Assembly (NCBI GenBank): GCA_003255025.1
Contig: QANY01013337.1
Coordinates: 1,552,237 to 1,616,236 of the forward strand
DNA: 64,000 bases
Origin: Datisca glomerata
Taxonomy: Eukaryota; Streptophyta; Magnoliopsida; Cucurbitales; Datiscaceae
Direction: 5' to 3'
In this document: positions 22,200 through 34,980 of the stretch, piece by piece
Layout: every line of letters starts with the position of its first letter
How positions within the stretch are numbered: position 1 is the first letter of the stretch
Notes under the pieces: model-generated
What the model was told of the DNA's origin: nothing
Database searches by the model: none
Seen by the model: the letters and a program-made list of their open reading frames with translations, nothing else
Made by a program: the position numbers and the translations under genes

Positions 22200-24320
22200 C
22201 TATTTCTTAAATTGACTTTCAAAACTTATCTATTTAGTGTAATTATTTTAAATTTAATTTAGTAATGATCCCAAATAGGTCTTGTTAAAAAATCATAAAA
22301 AATAATCATAAGTATAAAAAATAAAAAATATCTACTGCACACGTCTCAAAACAAATATAAAAAAATCACATGCCCATAAATATTTTGGCGCTACCCACAG
22401 AAAATTACTTCCAGTCGTCAATTGTTTATATAATATAATGTATACATAAAATATATTGTAGGTATATTTTATGTATATGATATATATTATATAAACTTTT
22501 TGAATATCGAGTTTAATTTTGATGGGGTGCGGGGCCTATTTTGTGGCGCCGGAATATTTTTTTAGATTTAGGGTGACTATTTTTTTTCATCATTGACTAT
22601 TTTTATTTTTTAAAGTGATTTATTCTTGGTGTTCTCCCAAATTTAATGAATTTTAATTTTTTATTAAATATAGAGTTTTTACTCACCATTTTTTTTTACA
22701 GATGTCACTTTTTTAATTCATTTTTTTTTGTGGGGAAGTATTAAGCTTTCCTATAATTTTTATAATGTTGTTTTGACTAAATATGATTACCTATTGTATA
22801 TTTGAAGAATAAAAAGGTAAAAATATCATCTCTTATACATCTTATCATTAAAAAGTTTTTACAAACTAAACGCATTAATCTTGCATTCTCATTAATATAT
22901 TCAAATTCATTATCAAACATAATAATTATGCATACCCTCTAATATAATTCTCATTAATAACATTTCTATGATAATCTTAGGAAATTCGAATAAAACCACC
23001 CATTAAGATCTTAACCTTATTGCGGCAATTTTTATTGACCATCGATTATAGACACTTTGCCTTGAAGTGTGGTGTTACATTAGCCAAACTAATTATCACA
23101 TTTCATCCCCATGCAAATGTTAACATTTTAATTACAGGTTCTAATAATTACTTTTCGTCCTTTTTGTCTTTTAACATTTTTTAGTTACAAATTATATCTA
23201 TTTTTCTTAAAAATAATTTTAATTACGGAAGGTCAATGTCAACCCAATGTCTTGGGCAAGGCCTCCTTCTCTAAGGTTATTGCATTAAAAAACTTTATGA
23301 CGTGGCTTTGTTTTACTCTATTGGTATTAGCTACATCACATTTTTCTCTTTTGGTATTTATCTCACAACATGAAAATGCATTGTGGTCGCTCAAACGAAA
23401 AAAAAAAGATATTTTTCATGTCATATGGTGGAATCTAATTCTATTTGATGGCATTAGACATTTCAATCCTAATAAAAATAACTTATGAATTGAGATTTTA
23501 TTTTATATTTATTAATAGATCATTTGTATTTTTCATAATAAATGTGGAATCATCTGAAAACGTCAAGAATTATTAGTGAAGAATGTATATTCGTCAATAT
23601 CTTTTTTAAGGAAATTATTAATCAATCTCATTTGCATCGGAATTATACTAAAATTAGTTTCAATATATAAAATGAGATTATAATTCTCAATGAAGTCAAG
23701 ATAAAAATTTAAAATTACTAACCAAATAAAATTTCAAAAACTTCTCTGATATTTAAGGAGGAAAAATAACATAAGACGTTAACTCTGATGATGTGATTTG
23801 CGTTTTACATAAAGAAAAACAAGTTAGACATTTTACCATGTCATACTCACGAACAAAGGGCAGATAGGTAAGTTGGTCAACAAAAACAAACTTTGTTTCA
23901 AACTCCACGTGAGGCGATGTTCATTGTCTTGAAAAAGCAATTCAACTTGTTGTGTAACTGTTTGCAAAGTAATTTAAAATGATTTGTATGTTTTATTTTT
24001 TAAAGGTTTTATCCATTTTTTACACTAAAATATGGTGTATTTTTAGCTTGTTTTGTTTTTTTTGGTTTTTTAACAAATTTCCATTTGCTTTAATAAGAAG
24101 CTAGCTAGGCTGTGCTCGTAGCATAAAAGATGTGGCAGTACGCATTGATATTATATCCCTCCTCTCTCACTAAAACTTGGAGAAATTATGTGGTTCAGTT
24201 ATCACTTTCCATCCAAGCAAAAACATACACAACGCAAGCTGTCACCTCTTTTGATGCTTCTCCAAAAGCCTCAACAGTTTATTCTTCTTTAAAATGAGTC
24301 TCAATAGTCATATTCAGTGA
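22200..24320. other. AT-rich intergenic DNA, no gene seen
   Basis: Short frames here (for example at 23252-23488) have no recognisable domain and biased composition. An inverted TATACATAAAATATA / TATATTTTATGTATA pair lies at about 22441-22482. I support no other feature. Confidence 0.4.
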
Positions 24321-25146
24321 GTTTAGGTGTCCAAAGAGGGACCTTCATTATTAGAATATTGTTCTCATTTTAACTATTTGGCCCTACTTGTCTTCTCAGT
24401 GATTGAAATTTACTTGCATTGTTGTCTATGGACCCCACATCCACTGGTCCATCACGTGGCTTGTTTTTGTCAGAAAAAGCATTTAGTTAAAAACAGTATA
24501 TGCAGAACCAACAATTTATTTGCTTGGTTCAAAATTTTAATTGGCAAATATTTAAACTATGCGAGGTCAAATCCGACATTACGTTTCCCAATTAATATTT
24601 TAGGAAACTTTGAACATGTAACATTGTCATTAAAAGTAACATTGTTTAGAAGAGAAAAAAGGTTGTGAATGCTGCAATACTATTGATTTTCTTTTTAAAT
24701 ATTTTCTCATTGTATCCTATAACAGGTTCAAAAGAATATACACAAATATTAAATCAAAATGACACATATTATCCAAAAATATTCGGATTTTTTAACCAGA
24801 AATAAGATTAATATGAGTAATTTTATCATTAATGAGATGCCTGTGAATAACCAAATTTATCATGATCACATATCATATTCAGGGAGAGAGAGTTTATGGT
24901 GTACCAGGAAGAAGGATTACCTCTTGTCTGATTAAACTTAGAAACTTAAATCTTACATACTACTCTTGCCTTAGTTTTTGACATATCTTAAGAAATAAAC
25001 CATAGATCATGTGTTCAATGTGGCACTAAAACCATACCAATGAGTTTATTATTAGAGCTTCAGAACTGTGCATAATATTAATCAACTACGAAAACTCACC
25101 AATGATTAACCAAGCCATTATGGGCATAAAAAAACCCCAATACGAT

Positions 25147-25390
25147 TGTTATGGGTGCTTTCCAACCAGCAATGACACGACGACACGTGTAAAAGGAACT
25201 CTGATGAATGAAAGTTTTGGAATAAAAGAATCAACCTCACATGGTTGGTATCGAAGATGCTCAGATAGCACAGACCCGGGCACGTGCAAGAGTAGGGATG
25301 GGGTGCACGAAGAGAACTCGGATAACCATGAGCACAAGACCATCATTACTCACCGAAATAACACTCAACAAGTCCAATCGTCATGATCAG
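25147..25390 (+). repeat. LTR fragment related to the LTR at 49728-50388
   Basis: It begins TGTTATGGGTGCTTTCCAAC and follows the order of the 49728 LTR: AATGACACGACGACACGTGT, an ACGAAGAGAACTCGG-like stretch, ACTCACC, then CAATCGTCATGA. Similarity fades after about 25390, so only the 5' third is kept. Confidence 0.55.
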
Positions 25391-27616
25391 ATGACAAGAT
25401 AACCTCCGTCTGATAATTTTGATATTTAATGTTGAACGCTTTATATCAATATCGTCTTCTTTTTATCTAGACTTATGAACTAAACTCTAGATTTAGTGAC
25501 TGAAAATATAAGTTATAACTATTGGAAAACAAGACACTGATCTATTTTTAAATGTATCATTTAAAATAATTGTTGTTTGCTTAAAAAAAGAAAAATTGAA
25601 GTTTAAAATCATTGAAAAGAATAATAAAACAATTGAACAAGAATAAAGTTTGATTTAAAGAAAAATAATGTGAGAAATTACCGGTGAAACTGGGTTCCCA
25701 CATGCCTCAGGTGTCACAAGATGTTTTGTGCTATAGGTCAAACAATGTTGACGTAACATGTAGAATTGTAGTCATGGTTTAATGATAAAGGCAATTATGA
25801 CCAATATTAGAAGCCAACCATGTCACTAGTTAAATGGGACTAGGACTCCAAGGTACAAAATATTGTACATAAAATTTCCCAAAACCATTTCATATATAAA
25901 TACAGAGACTCAGTTTTTCATATTAAAAGTAGACGTTTCTATTTGACCCACGGACAATTGCTGCTCTTGCGGAAATGCAACACAAACTATATGACTTTGA
26001 TTGGACTAAAGAATTTGGAGATGACAAAGAATACGACATGGTTGCCCAGTTTTTATAATGTTTCTCTTTCCATTAATTCAAGATTTTTTTTTCTTGGGCG
26101 TAATTCTATTCATTTTAAAAGAAAATGCATGTTATAATTAAATTTTTATATAATCAAATTAGACTATAAGTATGACAAGATAATTAGATAGCATGTAGAA
26201 CAGGTCATCATGAAATAAAGATATCATACTCATAGTTTAGGTTGCAAACCCCATGTTTTATAGTTCTCTCATCCCTTAAAAACTATTTATAAGGATCAAA
26301 ATATTTCTCTTTTCTTAAACTGCACAACGTTTTCTACAATTGCAAATTTATGCGACACGGGTATAGAAGATCTACATTATATTGTTTGTACATGATGGTT
26401 AACCGTTATGATCTTGCTCATCATGATGGTACATGATAACTCTTTTAAACTATTGTCAAGTGACATCTTTGACTTTTCAACATGATTACTTGCTCTGCGT
26501 CCGCAGTTGACCTACATAGTCGTATTTTATATTCATTCACACATTTGTAACCGCTAAGTCAATCGACAAAGACTTATGAACCAGACCATAACAGACTGAA
26601 TCAAAATAAATTGTGTGAAATTTTCAAAGTGGGATTCACCTTTGGCTGGAACCGGTGGGCAGGTTTGTGCAATTAAAGGATAAAATCCTTAATGTCAACC
26701 AGTTCACCGATGGCTTCCCAAACTTTGAACTGATTGGTCTATTTAAGGAAACTTTTCTTTAATCACAACCAGTGCACGAGTTTTCCAAAATTAATGGTTA
26801 TAACAATGCTTTCACACCTATAAGTACCACACGACATTCCCAGTTCTCGACACCTCTCCACTCCTCTCTGATGAAGTTTTATAGAGTTTTATATTTTTTA
26901 AAAGACTTATATTTTGAGTGTTGATTTGTGAAAAGTTCTAGAGAAAAGCTAGAATAATTATTGTAATAAAATATTAAGATATCTACTCTTTGGAGAGTGA
27001 ACGATTTTGTAAGAGATCAAAATCTCGACCGAACTGCATTATCAATGTTTGATTGATACCATAAGTCAACAGAGCATGTAAATGTTTGGTCTTCACTCTT
27101 AACAAGATGGTAAGAAAAGAATCTTCAATGGGAGATCCTTGAAGCGTTGACGTAGCGCGGTAAGTTTTTCTGGACCGTGTAAGAACATCGCATGTCGAAT
27201 CTCTCTCTTCTTTTGAGTAACTTTTAGATACTTTAAACATTTCAATTAAATATTTTGAGAAAAAATATATTTTCGTATTTGTTGAGTATGATTTCAATGA
27301 TGAACGTAAACATTTTTACTGATGAAATCTAGCACAGTGAATTAATTAGTAGCTGTGATGATCTAGAATTTCTCAAATGATAAAAGATAACTCATTGTAA
27401 TAAGAAAATATATTCTAGTTTAAGAATTTGAAGTATAAGAATAACTAAGTGCAATTTAAAGTCATGATTTAAAAGTATGATAAAATCAGTGAAATAAAAA
27501 GTATTGAGTGAAATTGTAGAAACTTTATAGGAGAGGGAAACCAGATGAGCATTATAAGTTTTTTTTACTCTTTTGAGTCATGTAATAATTATTATATAAG
27601 TGTTACAGTTTTTTAA

Positions 27617-27730
27617 CTAATACAGCACCAAACATAGGACAATATTATTTAATCCAGTACAATACAGTACAGTACAGTCCGACAGATTTAGTACAGTAAT
27701 ATCCAGTACTATTCTGACTACTAAACGAGC
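27617..27730. repeat. CAGTA-rich short repeat, MITE-like
   Basis: It contains AATACAGTACAGTACAGTCC and TAGTACAGTAATATCCAGTA, ending ACTAAACGAGCC. Such CAGTA-rich stretches next to AAACGAGCC are common at the ends of small plant DNA elements. I found no convincing matching end or target duplication. Confidence 0.3.
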
Positions 27731-28551
27731 CTTTAATGCACATGGGAAGGGGATTCCATTGATAAGCATTCCCCTATGGGCTGCATCATCTACGTTGACT
27801 CCAATTGTCAATTGAATCTCTTGGTGTGAAAAAAAATCAGCCTCAGTTACTCGTTCTTTTACAGAGGCAGAGTATCGAATTATAAGTACAGCTCGATAAC
27901 TATTATGCGATTAGTATATTTATGCATGTGTGTACCACTAAGGATGTTGTGTGATTATATCTCGGTAATGTCAACAGCCTCCAATCATGTTTTCCATGCT
28001 GAACCTAACTTCTATAAATCAAGCATCACTTTGTTAGAGAAAATGGTGTATTTAAAGATGTTCTCCTTCAATATATTGAAAATTTTCACGTGTGTTTCCC
28101 GTGGTTTGTGAAACTACTATCAAATAAAAAGATCAGCACCATTATAGTATGTAAAATATAATTTTATGAAAAAATTATTGGAACAAGAACATAAACTAAT
28201 CTATATGGATGTACGATTGTACGTTATTTATAATTTCTTTTAATACATAGAATGCAACGTTTATATTTAGTATTTGTCAACTTCCATGCTACTTAAGATA
28301 AGTAGTTAATTAATTAAGACTTATCATTCACTTATAATTTATCTTTTTATATTTTATATAATTATAGCTTGAAGAAAAAATCTTTAAATATAATAATTTA
28401 AATAAAATGATAAAAGACTGATTTTTTATGTTTAATTTTGAGTTTAAATATAATATAAAAAATTTCAAAAAGTAATTAGATGATGTCATCTAAGACTCTC
28501 AATATAAACTCATGCTTGCTTTTGCAAACATCATTTTGAAGAAAAACTTTA

Positions 28552-28580
28552 CAATGCCGGAAAATTATTCCCGGCATTGA
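28552..28580. repeat. Small perfect hairpin
   Basis: CAATGCCGG and its reverse complement CCGGCATTG flank a short AT loop. The function is unknown. Confidence 0.5.
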
Positions 28581-28654
28581 TGCTGGGCCATTATAACCCT
28601 TAGATTACTTTTAGAGTAATCAGGGCCACACAAAATGTAGCAGGTAACAAATTT

Positions 28655-28980
28655 TTTTTATTCACCAAATACGTACTGGGGTTCACCAATTACGTAATTA
28701 ATAATTCTTAGAGGGGTTCATCAAATACATAATGAGGTTCACCAATTATGTACCAGGGTTTATCAATTGCACAGTGGGGTTCACCAAATACGTACAAATT
28801 AAAAATTATTGGAGGGGTTCACCAAATACGTAGTGGGGTTCACCAATTACGTACTGAGATTCACCAATTACGTAGTGAGGCTAACCAAATATGTACAAAT
28901 TATTAATTCTTAGAGGGGTTCACCAAATACGTACTGGAGTTCACCAATTACATAGTAGGGTTCGTCAATTATGTAAAACC
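28655..28980. repeat. Tandem repeat of a ~22-base unit (GGGGTTCACCAA...)
   Basis: About thirteen copies of GGGGTTCACCAATTACGTA-like units occur (variants AAATACGTA, AATTATGTA). The phrase TTAATTCTTAGAGGGGTTCA recurs about every 120-130 bases, suggesting a higher-order unit. There is no ORF. Confidence 0.85.
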
Positions 28981-29780
28981 TAATCACTATACTTAATAGG
29001 TGAATCACCTATTTTTAATCGAATCGTCAAAGCCAAGCGCTAGTTTTATGCCTCAAATCGCTCGTTTTATTCCCAAACGCCATGTATAATATAGGCGATC
29101 GTCAGTCTCCCTCCCAATCGCCAGTTTTTTAGCCCTCATCTCCATTTATATGGCTCTAATCACTATTCTTCACAATCAACCTAAAAATTGATATTTTTAT
29201 AATTATTTACCGTACACCAGAAAAATCATTGATAAAAATAGAAAAAACTCATTAGTTCAATGCAAACATTCATGATACTCACTCATTATGTGAAATTAGA
29301 TTGGATTAATTAAGGATTCCTGAAATAATTGAACACTTAATCATAAACTCGATAAAAGTTGTCATTGATAATGTTGTTGTGTTTTTGTGACAAGTATCGA
29401 GCGAGACGGATTTTCACCAAATATAATAGGTCGTGATGTTATGATGGTCGGTAAATCCTATTTATTAGTTTGACGAACACGTATAACCCTCAAGGTTAGA
29501 TTTTATCTTTAAATCGAACATATCCATTAAAAGTTTGAAGTTAAATATTGAAATTTTAAATTTTAACATTTTATTTTATAAATTATAACTGGGGCCCAAA
29601 CGTATCCATCGGGCCCCAAACGCAAGTCATGGCTAGGGAATCGCCTACCATGACTGGCATTTGGGCCCTACTGGTCGCGTTTGGGTCCCAAATGCCAGAT
29701 ACACAGGCGTTTGGTCTCAATACTCCCTATTATGCTTAAAAAACCTGGATGGATAAATAAAAAAAAATTAGAAGTTTAAA
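28981..29780. repeat. Diverged repeat block with GCCAT/ATCGCC and GGGCCCAAACG motifs
   Basis: 29000-29170 repeats 'AATCGCC...' phrases of about 25-30 bases. 29590-29720 repeats GGGCCCAAACG / CAAATGCCAG phrases in both orientations. A 130-base segment at 29428-29560 (GGTCGTGATGTTATGATGGT) is repeated at 30047-30175. I see no gene. Confidence 0.65.
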
Positions 29781-32525
29781 ATGTTTTGATAGATTTACAC
29801 ATTTTCATACATTTAATCATTTTCACACACTTAGCAATTCTCACATACTTATTTATTTATTTTCACACAATTATCCGTTTTAATCAACTTAGCTATATTT
29901 ATACACTTGTTCATTTTCGCACATTTTCATACCCATAACTATTTTAACATACTTGGTCATTTTTATGTACTTAGTTATTTTTACAATGTAACCCCTTTTG
30001 CAACTTAATCATTTAACACACTTGGCCATTTCACCATAAATAATTATAGGTCGTGATGTTATGATGGTCGATAAATTCTATTTATCGGTTTGACGAACAC
30101 GTATAACTCCTAATGGCGTATTCTATTGTTAAATAGAACTTATCCACTAAAAGTTTGAAATTAAATATTGAAATTTCACACATTTAACCATTTGTACGCA
30201 ATTTGAATTTTTATACATTATACTTAGCAAAATAAAAAGATTCTCATTTAGAAAAAAAACATCTCATTCATTAATATTTAGACATTTTCACATACATTTA
30301 GTTATTTTTACAAAATAACCACATATAATTAGCAATTTTCACATAACTATTTCACACATTTAGTCATTTTAATGTAATCTGTCATTAACATATCTTAGTT
30401 TTTCATATACTTTATCATTTTCACCCACTTAGCTAGTTTCATATATTTAGTCATTTTCACACACTTTGTCATTTTCATACACTTAATCATCTTCATTCAC
30501 TAATCTCATATGCAAATCTTTATGAAATAATAAACTCATCAGCACATTAAAATTTTTTAATTCAGATTCTCTTTTAAAGAAGTATCTCATTCATTAGTAC
30601 CATTACAAATTTTTTAATTACAAATCCCTTCTAAACACTATAAAAACACACTTCAAACCTACTTCTATATATAACTACACAACTATTACAACATAAAGTA
30701 GCATAACATGATGCAAATCTCGATACTTTTTAATGACTACTTTAGCTGTACCGTTTTACCCTCGGAATCAAGTTGTAATGCGTGTCTCATCTCCGATTTG
30801 TACTCTTCAAAACAATTTTCCCACAATTATTTATTTTCAAACACTTAGTTATTTTCACGCATTCAACTGTTTTCACACACTTCCCCATTTCCACACACTT
30901 AGCGATTGTGGTGAGCCTCACTACATTTTAGGTAAACACCTCTAAGAATATTAATTTTTAAATTTTGGTGAACACCTCAAGCATTAGTTGTACCCCATTA
31001 CAAATTCATTAAACTCCTAAAATTTCAATCGTCATTCAACAGGTCGTAATCACACTCAAAAGCCTCTAATCACCATCTTGAAGGTGCTAATCACATCTTT
31101 ATGTGTAATCGCCATTTGATGAGCTATAATCCCCATGTACCAACCCAATCGCCACCCTCACTATGGCGATCATAAAAAAATGGCCCTAATCACCATCCCA
31201 ACATGGCCGCTTGGGCAATCGTCATAGAGAACATGGCGATTGAGGCCTAATCACCACAGAAAGCATGGCGATTAGGGCCTATTGATGGCGATTGGCCCAA
31301 GTTGGCCCAACATGGTCACTTGAAGCCATTTTAGGTGAGCACTTGTACATTTGTGGTAAACCACACAACATTTTAGGTGAACACCTCCAAGAATATTAAT
31401 TTTTAAATTTTAGTGAACACCTCAAGCATTTGTTGTACCCCACTACAAATTCATCGACGGTTTTAGTATCTTTACGAATGATTTTAGTATCTTTACGAAT
31501 GATTTTAGTATCTATTGCGGCGGTTTTAATGTTTTTAGCGATGATTTGGATTCTATACTGGCGGTTTTTACTATATACCGGCGGTTTTGGTTCTACACTT
31601 AGCCATTTCACACATTTGGCCTTTTTTACACTTAATAATTTTCATACACTTAACAATTTTCATATACTTAGTCACATTCGAACACTTAGTTCATTTTCAC
31701 AAACTTACTTATTTTCACACACTTAGCTATTTTTACACACTTAATCATTTTTACACACTTAGTCGTATTAATTTTTAGGTGAGCACCTTGAAAAAATATT
31801 AATTTTTAAATTTTGTTGAACAACTCAAGCATTTATTGTATCCCACTACAAATTCATTTAACCCTAAAAATTGCAATCACCACTCTTCTCAACACTTCAT
31901 TCTTCTCCCGCTCAAACACTCTAAGTCATTTTCATATACTTAGTTATTTTCACATACACTTAGCCATATATACTTAGTAATTTTCTCACCCTTTGATATT
32001 TTTATGTACTTATTTAGTCACTTGGCCATATTTTCATGTGCACTTATAAATTTTCTCCACTTTGTCATTTTCATGTACCTGTTTGATGAAACTTACTATT
32101 TTCATGTGCTTAATCATTTCATAAGGTAGCCATCTTCACACAAGTGTTTTGATACACTTAAGTATTTTTATGCGCTTAGTCATTTTCACACACTTGATCA
32201 TTTTCGTACCCTTAGCCATTTTCACACAGCTAGTCATTTTCATATACTTAATCATTTTTACACACTTTCAATTCTATACTCACACTTGCCAATTTTTATA
32301 CGCTTAGAAATTTTCATACATTTAGTTATTTCACATATTTAACCATTTTCATACACTTAGTCATTTTTATACAGTTAGTCATCTCATACGCTTAGTCATT
32401 TTCATGCTTAGTCATTTTCACACACTTAACCATTTTCATATGCTTAGTCATTTTCATATAAATAGTCATTTTACACAATAGACATTTTTTAATACTTTAC
32501 AAATTTGACATACTTAGTCATTTCT
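29780..32525. repeat. Degenerate minisatellite, TTTTCACACACTTAGTCA-type
   Basis: Many dozen copies of an 18-20-base unit (consensus TTTTCAYACACTTAGTCAT) occur at 29790-30500, 30820-30910 and 31590-32520. A separate ~85-base module (AATATTAATTTTTAAATTTT, GTGAACACCTCAAGCATT, TGTACCCCACTACAAATTCA) intrudes at about 30930-31015, 31370-31455 and 31775-31860. At 31010-31330 there is a third module of GGCGATTAGGGCC / AATCACCATC phrases. Several short frames here are by-products of the repeat. Confidence 0.85.
30480..30810 (+). repeat. Copy 1 of a duplicated segment with a transit-peptide-like frame
   Basis: The segment containing AAGTATCTCATTCATTAGTA, AATCCCTTCTAAACACT and AAAACACA is repeated at 32520-32850. 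Near its end an ATG (30733) opens MTTLAVPFYPRNQVV, the diverged counterpart of the frame at 32769. Confidence 0.5.
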
Positions 32526-32880
32526 AATATAAATCTCATATGTAAATATTTATGAAATAAAAAATGTCAGCATATAAGAAAAGTAATTTGGATTCTTCTT
32601 TAAAAAAGTATCTCATTCATTAGTATCACTACATATTAAATTAAAAATATTTTGTTGTTATAAATCCCTTCTAAATACTCTAAAAACACATTTCATATAT
32701 ACATGAAATTCCTTTCACAATGTTTATAGACTGTTTTATTGAGAAATGATGACGGAGATGATTTTTAAATGGCTGCTTCAACTGCATCATTTTTACCCTC
32801 GAGATCAAGTTGCAATGGTTTCTCATCTCTGATATGTACTATTCGTAGAGGTCCTTCCATTTCCACAAGCTCTCTTTAGG
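32520..32880 (+). pseudogene. Copy 2: gene fragment with plastid-transit-like N-terminus
   Basis: The ATG at 32769 opens MAASTASFLPSRSSCNGFSS, then LICTIRRGPSISTSSL and a stop (36 aa). It is rich in Ser/Ala/Thr with Arg and no acidic residues, as in chloroplast transit peptides. The 250 bases upstream are shared with 30480-30730, so promoter-proximal DNA was duplicated along with the start. I do not recognise the parent gene and no downstream exon is evident. Confidence 0.35.
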
Positions 32881-34980
32881 GACTTCATCGTCAAAACATG
32901 GAATAGTCCTCAAGTTAAAAACCCTGAATCTCACATTGAAAAATGACAAGCTTAGCAACTTATCCAATTTTATTTATTGCACAGAGAAACTGATAGAAAA
33001 CGAAAACTAACAAATAATATATGACTAACCTTTCTGACCTTTTTTCTATACGTCTTAACATATCAATGGTAAAAGCATTTCTAGTGTTCCAACATATTTG
33101 ACATTAAAGTACATAGAGGGATAGATCTCCACTCAAATCCCCACCATGTGAAAATTTAAGTTCTAAAATGGCCTTAAATAGTTATTATTGGCCTTGACAT
33201 TTTAATGAAGAAGTTGACCTAAGTATCTCAATGACAATATTTCTAATTATAGTTGACAATAGTTCTGATTAGAGTTTCACCTACTCATCTAGATCAATGC
33301 TAGTAGTATCTATATCTCTATGAAACGCGGTTAAAAGAAGATAACTTAAAAATGCTCCCCACTCAGAATCAATAATCTAAAAATCAATACAACTTTATTG
33401 AAATAAGAATAATAAAAAAGAGTAATAACATGATAAATTTGAAATTTTATACTATGACTTACTGTTCATCCAGAAGAAGATAGACTCATTGTCAATAACC
33501 AGTTTTAATTACTCAAAAAGTACTTCCAACCCCACACAAGGAGAATAAGAAAAGGCTTGAAAGACTCAATTCATTTGATTCAATAATTAATTGACACATT
33601 AGTATACGAAACACATTTTTCACGTTAATTAATTAAAACACATTGAGATTTGATTCAGAAGCCAGAAAATCCAAATGCATTGACTCCAACATACCTTGTG
33701 GAGGCCTGATTTAAAGCTCTCAGACAACCACATGAACAAAGTTAAAGTAGAAACTGGTGCTCACCTTATTCATCACAAAACCGTCAAAACTCTATTCTAG
33801 TTCACTAAAGTGAGCAAATAATGTTAGCCTTTGATCTTTTTCTGCATTAACCAAATTGTTAAAACTCTAATTCAGATCACTAAAGTGAGTAAATAATGAT
33901 AACCTTTATCACCAATAGACACACATGCATCATCCACACTGCACCTATGCTTCACAGTACATTGTTTTCAGAGAATCAAACACGAATCCATTTTTTGTTC
34001 GGTTATGAGAGCATAGTTCTTGGTATTTTTTCAGGTTTGGAATATATGAAGGCCACTTCAAAGTATAGATACAGGAGTCGGATAAAATTTAAAGGGTTTC
34101 TTTGTGAATATTTTTTTTTCAGATAAACTAATAATAATAAATTAGTCTATTTAAGAAATATCGTTGACCTTCTCTTAGACAATATAGAAGTCCATATCCA
34201 CATTAATAATATATATTACCTAAATATTAAAGGAAGTACACAAATTTATATGACTTTAAACAACAGACAAAGGAGTAAGTCATTGTGTTTTAACTAATCA
34301 AATGGCTTGGCAAGTATTAAAGCAACTCTACAACATTATATAAACATAAAACGTTCTAGATTTAATGTTCAATTGCATATATAAAGTAACAGACAAACCT
34401 ATAAGTGAAAAATAATAATTTCAATCATGATTTTGCTTCATATCGAAAACAAAAGACAGAAGTTTACAACTCAATAGCACAAAATCAGACTTTTCTCCTT
34501 CTGTTTCCTAATACGCCGAAGATAATTTTGAACCTTACATTTTTTTCTCCCATTGAACAATATTTCTTGTTCGAAATTTAGTTCAATACCATGTCTGAGC
34601 AAGAAATGAAAAAAAATGTTATTCGTGTTCAATGAGCCTTTTACTATACCAAAAAACTTCCACAAAACAAATCTTCCATTCATTCCATGAAAAAGAACAA
34701 AAAACTACTATGACAAGAAGAAAGTGAAATATATGTCGTCAAAGCATGTGTATTGATATTTTGATATAAAATTTAATAATGATTACATTTTTCTTATAAT
34801 TATTCTTTTAAATTATTGTTGAATAATTTATATAAATATTTGAAAATTATATATTCATTAATGAGACTATGATATTGTATTAGTACGAGATCATTAAGAT
34901 CATAGATAATGAATAAAATTGTCAGCAACATATTAAAGTATAGATTCTTTAATGAATGATTACTAGTACGGTTCACTAAG
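32880..34980. other. Intergenic DNA, no gene seen
   Basis: Short frames (33896-34126, 34683-34471) have no domain that I recognise. A small tandem duplication is present at 33786-33906. Confidence 0.35.
33786..33906. repeat. Tandem duplication, period 75 bp
   Basis: AAAACTCTATTCTAG followed by TTCACTAAAGTGAGCAAATA occurs at 33786, and AAAACTCTAATTCAG followed by ATCACTAAAGTGAGTAAATA at 33861. Confidence 0.75.

Larger units (their letters stand above)
24320..28500. other. Intergenic DNA with one LTR fragment, no gene seen
   Basis: Frames such as 24327-24668 and 26983-27297 lack recognisable domains and are probably chance. The identifiable pieces are the LTR fragment at 25147-25390 and the CAGTA-rich stretch at 27617-27730. 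Confidence 0.35.

Noticed and set aside
22441..22482. Inverted TATACATAAAATATA repeat as a terminator or origin
   Set aside because: AT-only palindromes of this size are expected by chance in such DNA, and no related structure is nearby.
24327..24668. 113-aa plus-strand frame
   Set aside because: No domain, no convincing splice context and AT-driven composition. Treated as chance.
28655..28980. CRISPR-like regular repeats
   Set aside because: The units abut without unique spacers and the context is a plant nuclear genome. It is a tandem repeat.
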